Shown: one piece after another, positions 15,886-25,934 of the stretch
Numbering within the stretch: position 1 is the first letter of the stretch
Layout: each line of letters begins with the position of its first letter
Translations under genes and position numbers: made by a program
DNA from: Desulfobacterales bacterium
GTDB lineage: Bacteria; Desulfobacterota; Desulfobacteria; Desulfobacterales; JAHEIW01
Direction: 5' to 3'
Assembly: GCA_030145015.1 (NCBI GenBank)
Contig: JAQYWI010000016.1
Span: forward strand, 1 to 48,656
Length of the DNA stretch: 48,656 nucleotides
Notes under the pieces: model-generated
The model's database searches: none
What the model was told of the DNA's origin: nothing
The model's input: only the letters and a program-made list of their open reading frames with translations

Positions 15886-17376
15886 TTATTCTTTATCCAG
15901 CTTGCCGACAAGGGAAAGCGTAAAATAGGCTCCCATGTATTTGAAATGGGGCCTGACTTTCATCCCGACCCGGTACCACCCGGGCTCACCTTCGACATCT
16001 TCAACCGTTATCTGCGCCTGACGCAGCGGCCGTCGGCTTCTGGTCTCGGCACTTGGATTGTCCTGATCGGCAATATACTGCCGAATCCAGGCGTTCAGCT
16101 CCCGGTCCAAATCGGTTCGCTCTTTCCAGCTGCCGATATTTTCCCTTTGGATGACCTTTAAATAATGGGCCAGCCGGTTGGCTACAAACATGTACGGCAT
16201 TTGGGTCCCCAGTTTGAAGTTGAGCTCGGCTTCCTTGCCTTCCGTGCTGGTTCCGAAATATTTGGGCTTCTGAACCGAGTTGGCCGAAAAGAAACAGGCA
16301 TTGTCGCTGCCCTTGCGCATGGCCAGGGAAATAAACCCCTCCTCGGCCAGTTCGAACTCCCGGCGATCCGATATCAGCACCTCGGTGGGGATTTTTGTCT
16401 GAACAGCCCCCATGGATTCAAATTGATGGACCGGCAGGTCTTCAACGGCGCCGCCTCCCATCGGTCCGATGATATTGGTGCACCAGCGGTATTTGGCGAA
16501 ACTGTCCGTCAACCGCGTCGCGAAGGTAAAGGCGGTATTGCCCCACAGGTAATGCTCATGGGATGCGGAAACATTTTCTTCGTAATTAAAACCCTTCACG
16601 GGCACGGTTTCAGAGCCGTAGGGCAGGCGCAGCAGAAAGCGCGGCAGGGTCAGGGCTACGTAACGCGCATCCTCGGACTCCCGGAAGGATTGCCATTTGA
16701 TGTACTGGGGGCCTTCAAAAATAGATTTTAAATCTTTCAGATTGGGAATACCCTTAAAGTTATCCAGTCCGAAAAATTCTGACCCGGCCGCCGCAAAAAA
16801 TGGCGCGTGTGCCATGGCCGACACACTGGCAATATGTTGCAAAAGCTTGACATCCTGAGGTCCGGGGCCAAACTCATAGTTGGCAATAATGTTCCCGTAA
16901 GGTTTGCCGCCAAACTGGCCGTACTCCGCTGTATACACCGTTTTGTATAGTCCGGATTTGGTGACTTCCGGTGAATCCTCGAAATCTTCCAGGAGATCTT
17001 CTTTGCTCACGTTGAGCAACTCCAGCCGTATGTTTTCCCGGAAATCGGTCTTGTCCACCAGATACTTTAATCCCCGCCAGGCAGATTCCAGTTTCTGTAA
17101 TTCCGCATGATGCAAGACGGCATCCACCTGGAGGCTGAGCTTCTGGTCAATTTCTGCGATCATCTCGTCGACCAGCGCTTTGGAAACTTTGTCTACCTTG
17201 CGGCCCGGTTCGACGAGTTGGGACACCAGGGCTTCCACGCCCTTTTTGGCCAGAGAGTAACCTTCATCTTTAGGCTTGAGCCTGGTGGCGGTAACGATAT
17301 CATCGAGCAGAGAGGGCGCCTCAGCTGATTTTTCCTCTACGGAAACAGGCTTCTGTTGTTCACGTTCTTCGGCCAT
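15886..17376 (-). CDS. tssC: T6SS sheath large subunit TssC
   Basis: A 496-residue TssC (VipB/ImpC) that pairs with TssB to build the contractile sheath. Diagnostic segments are the KLESAWRGLKYLVDKTDFRENIRLELLNVSKEDL stretch (given only in outline here: key residues W, RGL, D), the APFFAAAGSEFFGL region, RFLLRLPYG and the C-terminal RPHFKYMGAYFTLSLVGKLD. A GGGGG ribosome binding site precedes the ATG, 14 bp after the tssB stop. Confidence 0.96.
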   Translation of the reverse strand: MAEEREQQKPVSVEEKSAEAPSLLDDIVTATRLKPKDEGYSLAKKGVEALVSQLVEPGRKVDKVSKALVDEMIAEIDQKLSLQVDAVLHHAELQKLESAWRGLKYLVDKTDFRENIRLELLNVSKEDLLEDFEDSPEVTKSGLYKTVYTAEYGQFGGKPYGNIIANYEFGPGPQDVKLLQHIASVSAMAHAPFFAAAGSEFFGLDNFKGIPNLKDLKSIFEGPQYIKWQSFRESEDARYVALTLPRFLLRLPYGSETVPVKGFNYEENVSASHEHYLWGNTAFTFATRLTDSFAKYRWCTNIIGPMGGGAVEDLPVHQFESMGAVQTKIPTEVLISDRREFELAEEGFISLAMRKGSDNACFFSANSVQKPKYFGTSTEGKEAELNFKLGTQMPYMFVANRLAHYLKVIQRENIGSWKERTDLDRELNAWIRQYIADQDNPSAETRSRRPLRQAQITVEDVEGEPGWYRVGMKVRPHFKYMGAYFTLSLVGKLDKE

Positions 17377-17390
17377 GTAATCCCCCTTTC

Positions 17391-17876
17391 TTATTCTTCA
17401 AGTTTCAACTCTTTTAAAAGTTGTTCCCTGGCGGCTTCATCCTTGACCAGTTCCTGAATTTTCTTACGAAACTCCGGACGATTGCTCATGGGTCCCTTCA
17501 GGGAAGTCAGTGCCTCCCTGAGCTCGAGAAGTTTATTGAGCTCGGGTGTATTTTTGACAATGGCTTCCGGCCCGAAATCTGCTAACGATTCAAATTTCAG
17601 TGAAAGGCTCGTCTCTTCCTCGGGATCTTCGGAAAGCTTGTTCGGAATCGTTATGTCAAGCTTGAGGTTTTGAGCCTTTAATACTTCGTTAAAATTATCC
17701 TTGTCGATATTGATCGGCTCGCGTTCCTCTACCATACGATCATCCGCGCGAAGTGTGAAATCACCCATAACCAATAGCTTCAGTGGAAGTTCCACTTCTT
17801 CTTTGGCATCTCCCGTGGCGGGCCGATACAAAATGTTTACCCTCTCCTTTGGGGCAACAGATCCTTCTTTTGCCAT
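17391..17876 (-). CDS. tssB: T6SS sheath small subunit TssB
   Basis: A 161-residue TssB (VipA/ImpB). It has the family pattern PLKLLVMGDFT, then E-REPINIDKDNFNEVL, LSLKFESLADFGPE and a helical C-terminus of Leu/Lys/Glu. With TssC it forms the sheath whose contraction drives the Hcp tube. A GGGGG ribosome binding site precedes the ATG. Confidence 0.95.
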   Translation of the reverse strand: MAKEGSVAPKERVNILYRPATGDAKEEVELPLKLLVMGDFTLRADDRMVEEREPINIDKDNFNEVLKAQNLKLDITIPNKLSEDPEEETSLSLKFESLADFGPEAIVKNTPELNKLLELREALTSLKGPMSNRPEFRKKIQELVKDEAAREQLLKELKLEE

Positions 17877-17931
17877 GACTACCCCCTTTGTTTTAGGTTA
17901 ATATAAAAAAATGTGTAAATTTTCAAACATA

Positions 17932-19536
17932 CTATCCTTTTGGCTTACTGAGGTTCAGCGCCTCGGTCGGATCGAGTTTGGCGATTTGGCTCAATACGGC
18001 TTGGGCGTCGCGTTTGACTTGTTTATCGGTATGATGGGTGTATCCGGTCCATACCAGCTTGAGCCCCTCCAACGCCAATTGAGGATCCCAGTTTTCAAGT
18101 CGATAGGTTTCAATATCCTTTAATATCAGTTCAAGATGCGGCAGCGCCATGTCCGTCCGCTTTGACCCGATCAATATCCGGCACAACGCCGACCGCCACA
18201 TAAGGGTTTCTCGTTGCGAACTACAATTTTTCAATTCGGCCTGAAACAACCAAACGGCTTCCGGCAACTTCTTCTTCTTTGCCAGGCCCCGGGCCTTTGC
18301 CAACGTATCGGCCATATGATCTGTTTCATCGGCAGCATTGGCGGGTTCAGACATTGCAACCCCGGCTTCTGCAGCCGAATCGGCCCCGATAGCAATATCA
18401 TTTCGCCACTGCCGGGTTTCCTGATCCGCAAAAGGGCAGCCGTCCGAAAAACTCAGTTCGGCAAGGGTCGGAAAGCGATAAAGAAAGAAAGCGGTTTCCA
18501 GGCATACCGCTTCGTAAGCGTTTTGATAACCATCGCCCAGACTGGCAAGCGCTTCGGCTGAAAAGCGATTCAGATCAAACCAGAAGGGGAATTGGGACAG
18601 CCGCTGTTCGGCAGACATAATCAGGGCATTCCAGTTTCCGCTATCTCTGAAATCCAGCAGTGCCTGACGAACCTGAGGCGCTGGCGGCGGAATCCGGGTT
18701 TGCCCGTTGGATTCCGGCGGTGGTGCCGACACCAGCGACCAGGCCGCAGTTCGCCGGTAATGATACGCCATGGCATTCATGGAATTATGTTCCAGCAAAA
18801 AGGCGGCTGCCTGCCGGACTTTCTGCATACCTGAGGTGATGAGCTTTTGGGCATCCGATTCGGTGGTGAGCTCCTGCGGTTCGTTGGACGGCGCAGCAGT
18901 TTGCGGGGGTTCAGGTGGTGTTTCCGGTTTGAGCGCCGGCGACGGCCGGGGCTGGGGGGGTTCAGCCGCTGAGGTGGATTCAGGCTCGGACTTTCCTTGG
19001 GATACGGATGGAAACTCTTCTAATACCCGTTGTATCGGCCTCAGCAGCGGTGGCTCCGGCAAATGTTCGGCCAGCAAGGAATCAATTTGTGTCAGGGCAT
19101 GATTGATAGCGTCCATTTTTCCCGCAGCAACCGGTTGGGACGTTATTCCTTTCAGGGCCGTTACGGTCTTTTCGATCCACCATTCGATGGCAGCCAATCG
19201 GCCCCGCATGCGTTTTTTGGGCGGGAACAGGTCATCCCAGTAGTGCTCAATAAGATCGTGGAGGACCTTCAACCCATCAGCCAAACCCTCAATTCGACGC
19301 ATGTGAATCTGGCTTACTGCCAGGTAGCTGGCCACCAAAAGATCCTTGCATTTTTTGTCGAGGATGGAAACAGCCAGATCGTTCACTTTTTTCCAGTCGA
19401 TGCCGCCGGCTGCCGAAGGCGATGAAAGCTTATCAATCTCGGCCTGCAGCTGTTCGTATTCGGGCTCATAGCGGACATCCGACCCGGCAGGTTGATCCGG
19501 TTGAATCGGATCTTTTCCCAGAGAATGAATTTCCAT
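17932..19536 (-). CDS. tssA: T6SS cap/assembly protein TssA
   Basis: About 534 residues from the ATG at 19536. An upstream in-frame TTG at 19554 would add six residues but has no better ribosome binding site. The N-terminal ImpA_N domain (about 20-140) includes PDQPAGSDVRYEPEYEQLQ and SILDKKCKDLLVASYLA, then the WDDLFPP motif and a KMRGRLAAIEWW-like segment. A Pro/Glu-rich linker follows (about 190-225), then a VasJ/TssA-type C-terminal domain with helical repeats. TssA coordinates tube and sheath polymerisation from the baseplate or distal end. It lies between tagF and tssB. Confidence 0.9.
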   Translation of the reverse strand: MEIHSLGKDPIQPDQPAGSDVRYEPEYEQLQAEIDKLSSPSAAGGIDWKKVNDLAVSILDKKCKDLLVASYLAVSQIHMRRIEGLADGLKVLHDLIEHYWDDLFPPKKRMRGRLAAIEWWIEKTVTALKGITSQPVAAGKMDAINHALTQIDSLLAEHLPEPPLLRPIQRVLEEFPSVSQGKSEPESTSAAEPPQPRPSPALKPETPPEPPQTAAPSNEPQELTTESDAQKLITSGMQKVRQAAAFLLEHNSMNAMAYHYRRTAAWSLVSAPPPESNGQTRIPPPAPQVRQALLDFRDSGNWNALIMSAEQRLSQFPFWFDLNRFSAEALASLGDGYQNAYEAVCLETAFFLYRFPTLAELSFSDGCPFADQETRQWRNDIAIGADSAAEAGVAMSEPANAADETDHMADTLAKARGLAKKKKLPEAVWLFQAELKNCSSQRETLMWRSALCRILIGSKRTDMALPHLELILKDIETYRLENWDPQLALEGLKLVWTGYTHHTDKQVKRDAQAVLSQIAKLDPTEALNLSKPKG

Positions 19537-19603
19537 TGGCTTATTTCTACGCAATGCTTTAAGTATTAATGCACATCATCAGAAGCTATCTTAAAAATAC
19601 AAA

Positions 19604-20380
19604 TTAATCTACAGCGGAAACAGACCAAAGCCTCACAAAATCGCTGGAATTCAGCGACCGGTTGAATATCGCCAGGTAGGATTTTTCAGGAATCCCACCC
19701 AAAAATACGGCATTGGGAACGATATCGATGCGAGACTTTAACCAACACAGCCAAAGCCATGCCATTGTCAGCGAATCGCAGCCCTGATCAGCATCGATGG
19801 ATACGAAAAGTTCATTGGTCGCTAATAGTGCTCCGACGCCTTTTTCAATTTCACGGCGCCGTTGTGACATCATATTTTCTTCAGCGCTATTATCGTTTTT
19901 GTCGTCTTTTAAGCGCCTTCCGCAAAATGCCGACCAATCCCGGGATGGTAGTTTGACCTGCCCGATATCGGTTTCCAGCTGCTTTAAATCCGCAAAATGT
20001 CCGGAAGTGATATATTCGATCTGCCTCCAGGTCTCTGAAAACACAAGGGGCAAAAGATCCCAGTTTTCTTCCCATCCCGCAAGTGTTCCGACCCCCATAA
20101 TCATCAACGGATAAGGCCGACCCGCGCTATCACTGCTGTCACGCCCGACCCCGCATGCGATATATCCTTTTCGCATGCCTTTAGCCCAGAAGCGCCACGA
20201 GCAAAACGCCGGCCGTGTGCGGTTCTTGGAGACCAGTTTTTGGTAACCTTTCTCGATCCAAGCCGCGAAAGCACTTACCAAAGCTGCACTGGAGCCCACC
20301 TGAAAATAGTCCATCACGGTGGGATGTTTTCCCATAGCAGACCATTCCCAGGAACGCTTCAGCTTTATTGATCCCAGCAC
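19604..20380 (-). CDS. tagF: T6SS-associated protein TagF
   Basis: About 258 residues of the TagF (DUF2094) family. The N-terminus has the family-like WSAMGKHPTVMDYFQVG segment, then WRFWAKGMRKGYIACGVGRDSSDSAGRPYPLMIMG, in which the GRDSxGRxYPL part is characteristic. The start is a GTG that overlaps the end of tssM by 16 bp, with GGAGG about 10 bases upstream. TagF represses T6SS assembly post-translationally in Pseudomonas and Agrobacterium, in the former by acting with the Fha1/PppA phosphorylation branch. No fha, ppkA or pppA is visible here, so its partner is unclear. Confidence 0.9.
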   Translation of the reverse strand: MLGSIKLKRSWEWSAMGKHPTVMDYFQVGSSAALVSAFAAWIEKGYQKLVSKNRTRPAFCSWRFWAKGMRKGYIACGVGRDSSDSAGRPYPLMIMGVGTLAGWEENWDLLPLVFSETWRQIEYITSGHFADLKQLETDIGQVKLPSRDWSAFCGRRLKDDKNDNSAEENMMSQRRREIEKGVGALLATNELFVSIDADQGCDSLTMAWLWLCWLKSRIDIVPNAVFLGGIPEKSYLAIFNRSLNSSDFVRLWSVSAVD

Positions 20381-23300
20381 GCTACAATTTCCTCCGGTAC
20401 TCTTCCGGGGCCGGTACGCAAGAGTTCGAGAGCCGGCCGGTGACCTTCAAATTGGTATTTGGCTTTGATGTATCGAATCCCCATCCGTTTGAGATCCGCA
20501 GCTTCGTTGGGGAATTCACTGGGATAAAAGGTGCGGGCGCCTTTTTGAAAATCGTTCAAAAACTTCGCAAATGCCAGATTCCCGCCGTATTTCTTGGTCA
20601 ACACCAGGTTAGCGATTTTGATCCTCAATGTAACATCGCCGCAGTCTTGCGGCGACCACTTAAAGCGTTTTCGAATCGGGTAATTCTGATTCACCAGCTT
20701 CAGGGTTTTATCGGCACATTGCATCTCCAGCTCCGTGGCGTGGGGTATCATGGATGCTTCTTTGTTGGCGCCGGTCGGTTCGCCCTTTATGGTGACCGTG
20801 TAACTGGCCTGGACCGGTTGCACCGATCGGGACCCTTTGTTTAAAAAGGGAAAAAAGTACTTGTCAAAAGGAACCCTTTGTCCCATGATCTCTTTATCAT
20901 AGAAACCTTTTTTGAGGCTACTGGCAATAAACGGTTTGGCAGGTCCTTTGACAAATTTCTTGGCATAGCCGTTCTGATCCAAAAGAAGTTTAATGAGTTC
21001 GTTTCTATCGGAGACCCCCTGTACCTCTAAAAGAACGTCTCTTTCCCAGATTTTCTGCAACTCGCATGCGGCTTCTCTGGATACAAATACCAGAAAATAA
21101 TCCAGAGGCCCCTGCACCAGCTTCCAGAATAGTTCCTGATCCGGGCCGGGCTCGGTCATGGCCGCCTGGAGCTGCTCCAGGGCTCTCCGTCCGGCAAAAA
21201 AAGGGGTTTCGCTCGTGGCCGGGTCATCGTTATAAATGGCCGCTGCCGTCTGATAGGCTGTTTCGCGCGAGGCGGATACCGGTGCCATTTCCGCCAGCGC
21301 GTCCTGATAATCCCGCAATGCTTGAGCTGCAATCAGCCGTGATTCCAAATCGCCGACATTAACTCCGGTTTTCTTCTCAAGTTTAGCAATCTTGGATTGC
21401 ACTTTTTTGGTTGCCTTTTTAATGATCCCGGCTTTTTTTCCTTTTTTCTCTAAAAGCTGTTCGGCCTTAAGGTTTGTAGCCTTGAAATCGTAAACAAGTC
21501 TTAGCCATGATGGAAGCTCCGGGCTCTTAAAAAATGGCATCATCTCTTCGGCGATGCGATTCATCAGATCGAAATAGGGATTATTTACGGTGCCCATTAC
21601 TGCGGCCAATTGGCGCCATTCCGCTTTGTCCTTGAGCCGTTGGGCCCCGTTGGGATATGCAAGTCCAAAATCACGCCAGGAGGTAAAATATGCATTCCGG
21701 TACCATGTTTGAAATTCCAGTTTCTTGCCGGCAATGATCATGGGTTCAATAAGGGCGGATTCGATCTCTTTTAGAAAAGAATCGATCCTCGTTTTGCCCG
21801 CAAAGGTAAACGCCGGTGAAATTTTGCGCTCGTCCGCAGCGGTCAGACTTCCGCCCCAAAAATCCTGCATGCTAAGATGGGAAAGACCTGGATCAAGATT
21901 TATCCATGTGGCAATCCAATTCAAATTGGCGTTTTCAATCATCAGGATATGCCGTAACAACATTCGCAGTTCATTCATCTCCTGATTCAAAATGTTGGCA
22001 TCCTCACGCCAAAAAATGTAATAGAGATATAAGCCGGTGAGTTTCTGGCCGACTTCCGGAATGACCTCCTGGCCGATGGCCTGCAATGTGCGTTCATAGG
22101 ACGGCTGGGGCCTTGCGCTGAGGGATGCCAATTCTTCATTTTCCAGTCGGGCGCCCAAGAGATTAATACGACGGACGAGTTGGGCAACATGGACGCCGAT
22201 AACCTCTTCCGGTGTCGCCGCTGAAAATTGGGTTATTTTTTCGGTCATTTCCCGGTTATTATTCCTTAAGAGCCCGTCGTAAAACTGTTTGCAGTATTGG
22301 GTTTTAAGTTCATGTTCGACTTTCAGGCTCTCAGATAATCCAAAGCGGGGAATCCACCACCCGCGATTCTGCTCCTCCACTTTGAGTATTGTCTGACGAA
22401 ACTGATCCATGCTGATGACATCGGCGACGATTTCGTTCTGAAAAACGACCGGTTTGGAAAGCGCCTTGGAAACCGCCTTCATGATCATCATATTTTTAGC
22501 AAACGAAAAACTCAGTAACCCGCAAATTGCAATGGCCACCGCCAGCCACGCCGCCAAACCGAGATTTTGAGTCAGCCTGCCCCACTCCAGCGTACGCTGG
22601 GTGGGGGCAAACAAACCTCTGTCAGCCGGCAGAATTCGCGAAAAGAAGTCATGCAGGAATAATCCCTTGCTGGTTCCGGGCAAGACATCGCGTTCTTCGA
22701 TCAGTCCGAGCTCTTTCAAAAAATGGGAATAAGGACTGCCTTCCTGTTTCCCGCTGCTGAAAAATAACCCTCTTACAATGGGCTTTTCCTGGTAGGGCGT
22801 TTCCTGAAAAGCGCCCTTCATAAAAGACCCCAGCCCGGGTTTCAGTCGCTCGAACTCATCCGGGAAAAGAAGAAGGCCGGGATCGACGGCTTTCGATCGG
22901 GATTTATGAAAAAGGAGCAGTCGCAGTTCTTTCAATCGTTCCACGAGTGATTGAACGGAATTTTTCGTGAAGTTTTCGACATCGGTTGATACATCCGGGT
23001 TCATGCTGCCCATGGCCTGAGCCAGTGCTACTTCGGGAAGCAAATCGCAGAAGCTCGTCATTCCTTGAACCAAATCACACTTGGTTACCAACACATAGAC
23101 CGGGAATTTGGCTCCCAGCACGCGCATCAGCTCATCGACCCGCCGGCGGATATTGCGGCCGTCTTCCTCCATTTCGTCCGGACCGACGGATGCCAGTTTA
23201 TCGGCCGCAATGGTTACGACCAGCCCATTGATGGGCTCTTTCTTTCTGAACTTTGCCAGCAGCCCAAGAAACTTCTGCCATTCGTCCTTATCCCGACCGT

Positions 23301-23850
23301 CATCAACAGGAATGGCATACCTGCCGGCGGTGTCCAGGACAATGGCCTGTTCAAAAAACCACCAGTCGCAGTTCCGGGTTCCGGAGATTCCGGACGTCCG
23401 GCTGACCTCGGCAAATGGGGAAGACAGCCCCGCACTTTGAATCGCAGTTGTCTTGCCCGAGCCGCTTTCGCCGATAACCAGATACCATGGCAGAACGTAA
23501 AGCGGATTGCCGTATTTCTTGAGGTGAGACCGCCTCAGCGCCGCCATGGCCTGCTTCCACTTTTCCTGCAGTTCCTTGGCGCCCTCCTTATCTTTATCAC
23601 CGAGAGTGGTGCGGTAGGCGTCATCTTGCTCAATGACTTGCTGTACGAAGCGCCGCTCACGTCGCCGAATAAAAACTTTTCTCAGCAGCACGAAGCCGAG
23701 GACCAGCCCCAATAGTCCCAAAAGAATGAAAACACCCACCCACCAGGCCCACCCGCGGCTCGCCACCAGACCGAATACCAGCAGGACAAGTGCCAGGATC
23801 ACCACCGTGACCCCAAAATATTTAATCAGTTTCCATATCATTTGCTTCAT
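20365..23850 (-). CDS. tssM: T6SS membrane complex protein TssM (IcmF)
   Basis: An 1161-residue IcmF/TssM, the large inner-membrane component that spans the periplasm and contacts TssJ. Two transmembrane helices lie at about 11-30 and 35-57. A cytoplasmic NTPase-like domain follows, with Walker A GESGSGKT at 127-134 and DTAGR at 173-177. A third transmembrane helix is near residue 435-455, after which comes a large periplasmic region. The intact P-loop is notable because some TssM proteins lack it. Its ATG abuts the tssL stop codon, and its end overlaps tagF. Confidence 0.96.
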   Translation of the reverse strand: MKQMIWKLIKYFGVTVVILALVLLVFGLVASRGWAWWVGVFILLGLLGLVLGFVLLRKVFIRRRERRFVQQVIEQDDAYRTTLGDKDKEGAKELQEKWKQAMAALRRSHLKKYGNPLYVLPWYLVIGESGSGKTTAIQSAGLSSPFAEVSRTSGISGTRNCDWWFFEQAIVLDTAGRYAIPVDDGRDKDEWQKFLGLLAKFRKKEPINGLVVTIAADKLASVGPDEMEEDGRNIRRRVDELMRVLGAKFPVYVLVTKCDLVQGMTSFCDLLPEVALAQAMGSMNPDVSTDVENFTKNSVQSLVERLKELRLLLFHKSRSKAVDPGLLLFPDEFERLKPGLGSFMKGAFQETPYQEKPIVRGLFFSSGKQEGSPYSHFLKELGLIEERDVLPGTSKGLFLHDFFSRILPADRGLFAPTQRTLEWGRLTQNLGLAAWLAVAIAICGLLSFSFAKNMMIMKAVSKALSKPVVFQNEIVADVISMDQFRQTILKVEEQNRGWWIPRFGLSESLKVEHELKTQYCKQFYDGLLRNNNREMTEKITQFSAATPEEVIGVHVAQLVRRINLLGARLENEELASLSARPQPSYERTLQAIGQEVIPEVGQKLTGLYLYYIFWREDANILNQEMNELRMLLRHILMIENANLNWIATWINLDPGLSHLSMQDFWGGSLTAADERKISPAFTFAGKTRIDSFLKEIESALIEPMIIAGKKLEFQTWYRNAYFTSWRDFGLAYPNGAQRLKDKAEWRQLAAVMGTVNNPYFDLMNRIAEEMMPFFKSPELPSWLRLVYDFKATNLKAEQLLEKKGKKAGIIKKATKKVQSKIAKLEKKTGVNVGDLESRLIAAQALRDYQDALAEMAPVSASRETAYQTAAAIYNDDPATSETPFFAGRRALEQLQAAMTEPGPDQELFWKLVQGPLDYFLVFVSREAACELQKIWERDVLLEVQGVSDRNELIKLLLDQNGYAKKFVKGPAKPFIASSLKKGFYDKEIMGQRVPFDKYFFPFLNKGSRSVQPVQASYTVTIKGEPTGANKEASMIPHATELEMQCADKTLKLVNQNYPIRKRFKWSPQDCGDVTLRIKIANLVLTKKYGGNLAFAKFLNDFQKGARTFYPSEFPNEAADLKRMGIRYIKAKYQFEGHRPALELLRTGPGRVPEEIVACWDQ

Positions 23851-24528
23851 TTACAGCACCGTGCTCAATAGATTCTCGCCGATATTATTGAGAATAAACC
23901 GATAAATCAGAAACAACACGACATAAAGCACAACCGGAGACCCAATACCCAACAGGATAATCGGAGAAAGACTGCGCTCACGCTGTTGGGGTTTGAGCTG
24001 AAGCGGTTGCCGGGGGTAGGCTTCCGCAAACAGTTCGCCCTGGTCGAGGGCAGGCAGCCCAACAGAGCTGCCCGTCAGAACTTTTAAATTGGACGTCTTC
24101 AATTGCTCCAGGAGAAAATCATCATCCTCATGGATATATCGCCCGCTAAATCCCATGGCGAGACACAGGTAATACACCTCCCGCACATTATTCTGATGAG
24201 GGCCGAGCGTATTTAAACGCTCAAAAAAAAGCTCGCCGGCCTCGGTGGTCTGAAAGTGAGTTCGCTGAAGCTGCTGCCCCTGCCACTGCTCTTTCTGATT
24301 CCATGCAGAGCTCAGAATCACTTCGTCGATCCACGCAAAAATGGCAAACCTGGCATGATCGCCATCTTCTTTGGGCATACCTTTGCTCTGCAAATAGGTA
24401 TCGGCCTGGGAGGCAAGGCGATCGATATCCGCCTGGACCTGGTCGAAAGCAGGCTGCCTCGCATTGACGGTTTTCTGGAAGTAAGCCACATAAGCCAAAA
24501 GTTCCATAAAGCAATCGACGATTCGCAT
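23851..24528 (-). CDS. tssL: T6SS membrane complex protein TssL (DotU)
   Basis: A 225-residue DotU-family TssL with a cytoplasmic helical domain containing the family segments ARFAIFAWIDEVILSSAW, EAGELFFERL and EVYYLCLAMGFSGRY. A single C-terminal transmembrane helix lies at about 190-212. There is no OmpA-like peptidoglycan-binding extension, so cell-wall anchoring must be provided by another protein or by TssM/TssJ. It lies two bases after tssK and immediately before tssM. Confidence 0.95.
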   Translation of the reverse strand: MRIVDCFMELLAYVAYFQKTVNARQPAFDQVQADIDRLASQADTYLQSKGMPKEDGDHARFAIFAWIDEVILSSAWNQKEQWQGQQLQRTHFQTTEAGELFFERLNTLGPHQNNVREVYYLCLAMGFSGRYIHEDDDFLLEQLKTSNLKVLTGSSVGLPALDQGELFAEAYPRQPLQLKPQQRERSLSPIILLGIGSPVVLYVVLFLIYRFILNNIGENLLSTVL

Positions 24529-24530
24529 GG

Positions 24531-25916
24531 CTACGATCTCCCCACGACCATGAGTTCAACTTTTAGATCTTCCGGAGCTGTATCCCAGTGCAGGGCAATA
24601 TTGCGGCCCTGTTGGACCTGCGACCACTGGTCGCCGTGATGATCAATCTGGCAATAAATGGCGCCCGCTCGGCGGGGCAACTCCTGGGGCGGCTCTGAAA
24701 GATGCGCCATTTTGATGCCCGGAAGCGCCCGGGCGATCAGCAGTGGCAATGATTCTTTTGAACTCAATTTTGAGATACCCTCTAAGGACTCCAGCACGAA
24801 CTGGGGGGCCGCCTCTGTTTTAAAAACCAAATAAAAGCGATTGCGGCCTTCAAATATATCGGGTGCCAACTCGGCAGCATAGTAGGTTCCATCGTATAAC
24901 AGCTGAAAGGCATACTCGGGCCCCGCTGTTATCTCGTCCAGCAGTTGTGTTATCGTAGCAGCGGCCCTGGAAAAACAATCCCAGATGCTGCGGTGGTCAT
25001 AATCCGGAACACTCCGGCTGCCGTCCGCCACCTCGCCCAGGACATTGAACTTTTCCGAAAACGCGGAAAGTTCTCCGACAATCTGTCTTAGGGTTCCATA
25101 TACATTCCAGGGATGGGCGTGACTGGCGCCCAATATGTGCTCCAGGAATGGAATGTAACGGTTGAGAGATCTGAGCGCCAGTAAATAGACCGTATCCCTG
25201 GCGCTGAATTCGGCCGTATGAATCCCCCGGTCTCGTTTAAAAGATTCGAGCTGGCGGCCACGGGATTCGATTTGATTTCTAATATCTAATATCAGCCGCA
25301 ACAGGAGATCCGAACTTTTAACCGTTATAACCGGAGGGATGAATTTTTCCGAAAGGGCAACCCCCTCGCCGATCCTTTCCAGCTGCGCTACCTGAATGAG
25401 ATCATATTCTCCGAGTTGATCTTTTTCCGTCTCCCAGAAAACCTTCACCAGATGGTAAAGCCGCTGAACCTTCGCCGGAGGCCCGTTGTGGTGTAAATCC
25501 TGAATTTCTTCGGGGTCAACCGCGGTGACAAACCGCGTATTGACGTTAACAAGGTTGGATAAATGCGATGTCACCGTGACATTTTCCCCGCTATCATTCC
25601 ATTTTTTTATGCCGATATATACGGCAAACGGCCGGCCACCTTCCACCCAGGCTTCGTCAAACGAACGGGCTTCGATAATCCCGTTGTCCGGCACAGAGAC
25701 ATAGGTCATATCCGGGAATATGAAATTACCGCTCAGCAAATTAAAGCTACGGTTATCCAGTGCAGCGGTCTGGATTTCTGCCTCCCCGACGCCCCAGGGA
25801 TGCGGGCAGAGATACCTGTAAACAGGGGTCACCAGGGATTGCATGTGCAAATCCGCCAGCTGCAAGTGCTGGGGCTGTAAAAATAAGCCTTGATGCCAGA
25901 AAAGTGGTCGCGCCAT
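24531..25916 (-). CDS. tssK: T6SS baseplate-membrane adaptor TssK
   Basis: A 461-residue TssK, the trimeric adaptor that links the baseplate (TssF/TssG) to the TssL/TssM membrane complex. The N-terminus contains the invariant-looking WHQGLFLQPQHLQ. Also present are the PHPWGV segment, FEGRNRFYLVF in the C-terminal half and a PRRAGAIYCQID stretch near the end. Length and order (after tssJ, before tssL) are typical. Confidence 0.95.
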   Translation of the reverse strand: MARPLFWHQGLFLQPQHLQLADLHMQSLVTPVYRYLCPHPWGVGEAEIQTAALDNRSFNLLSGNFIFPDMTYVSVPDNGIIEARSFDEAWVEGGRPFAVYIGIKKWNDSGENVTVTSHLSNLVNVNTRFVTAVDPEEIQDLHHNGPPAKVQRLYHLVKVFWETEKDQLGEYDLIQVAQLERIGEGVALSEKFIPPVITVKSSDLLLRLILDIRNQIESRGRQLESFKRDRGIHTAEFSARDTVYLLALRSLNRYIPFLEHILGASHAHPWNVYGTLRQIVGELSAFSEKFNVLGEVADGSRSVPDYDHRSIWDCFSRAAATITQLLDEITAGPEYAFQLLYDGTYYAAELAPDIFEGRNRFYLVFKTEAAPQFVLESLEGISKLSSKESLPLLIARALPGIKMAHLSEPPQELPRRAGAIYCQIDHHGDQWSQVQQGRNIALHWDTAPEDLKVELMVVGRS

Positions 25917-25934
25917 AATGAGATGCCTTTTCGC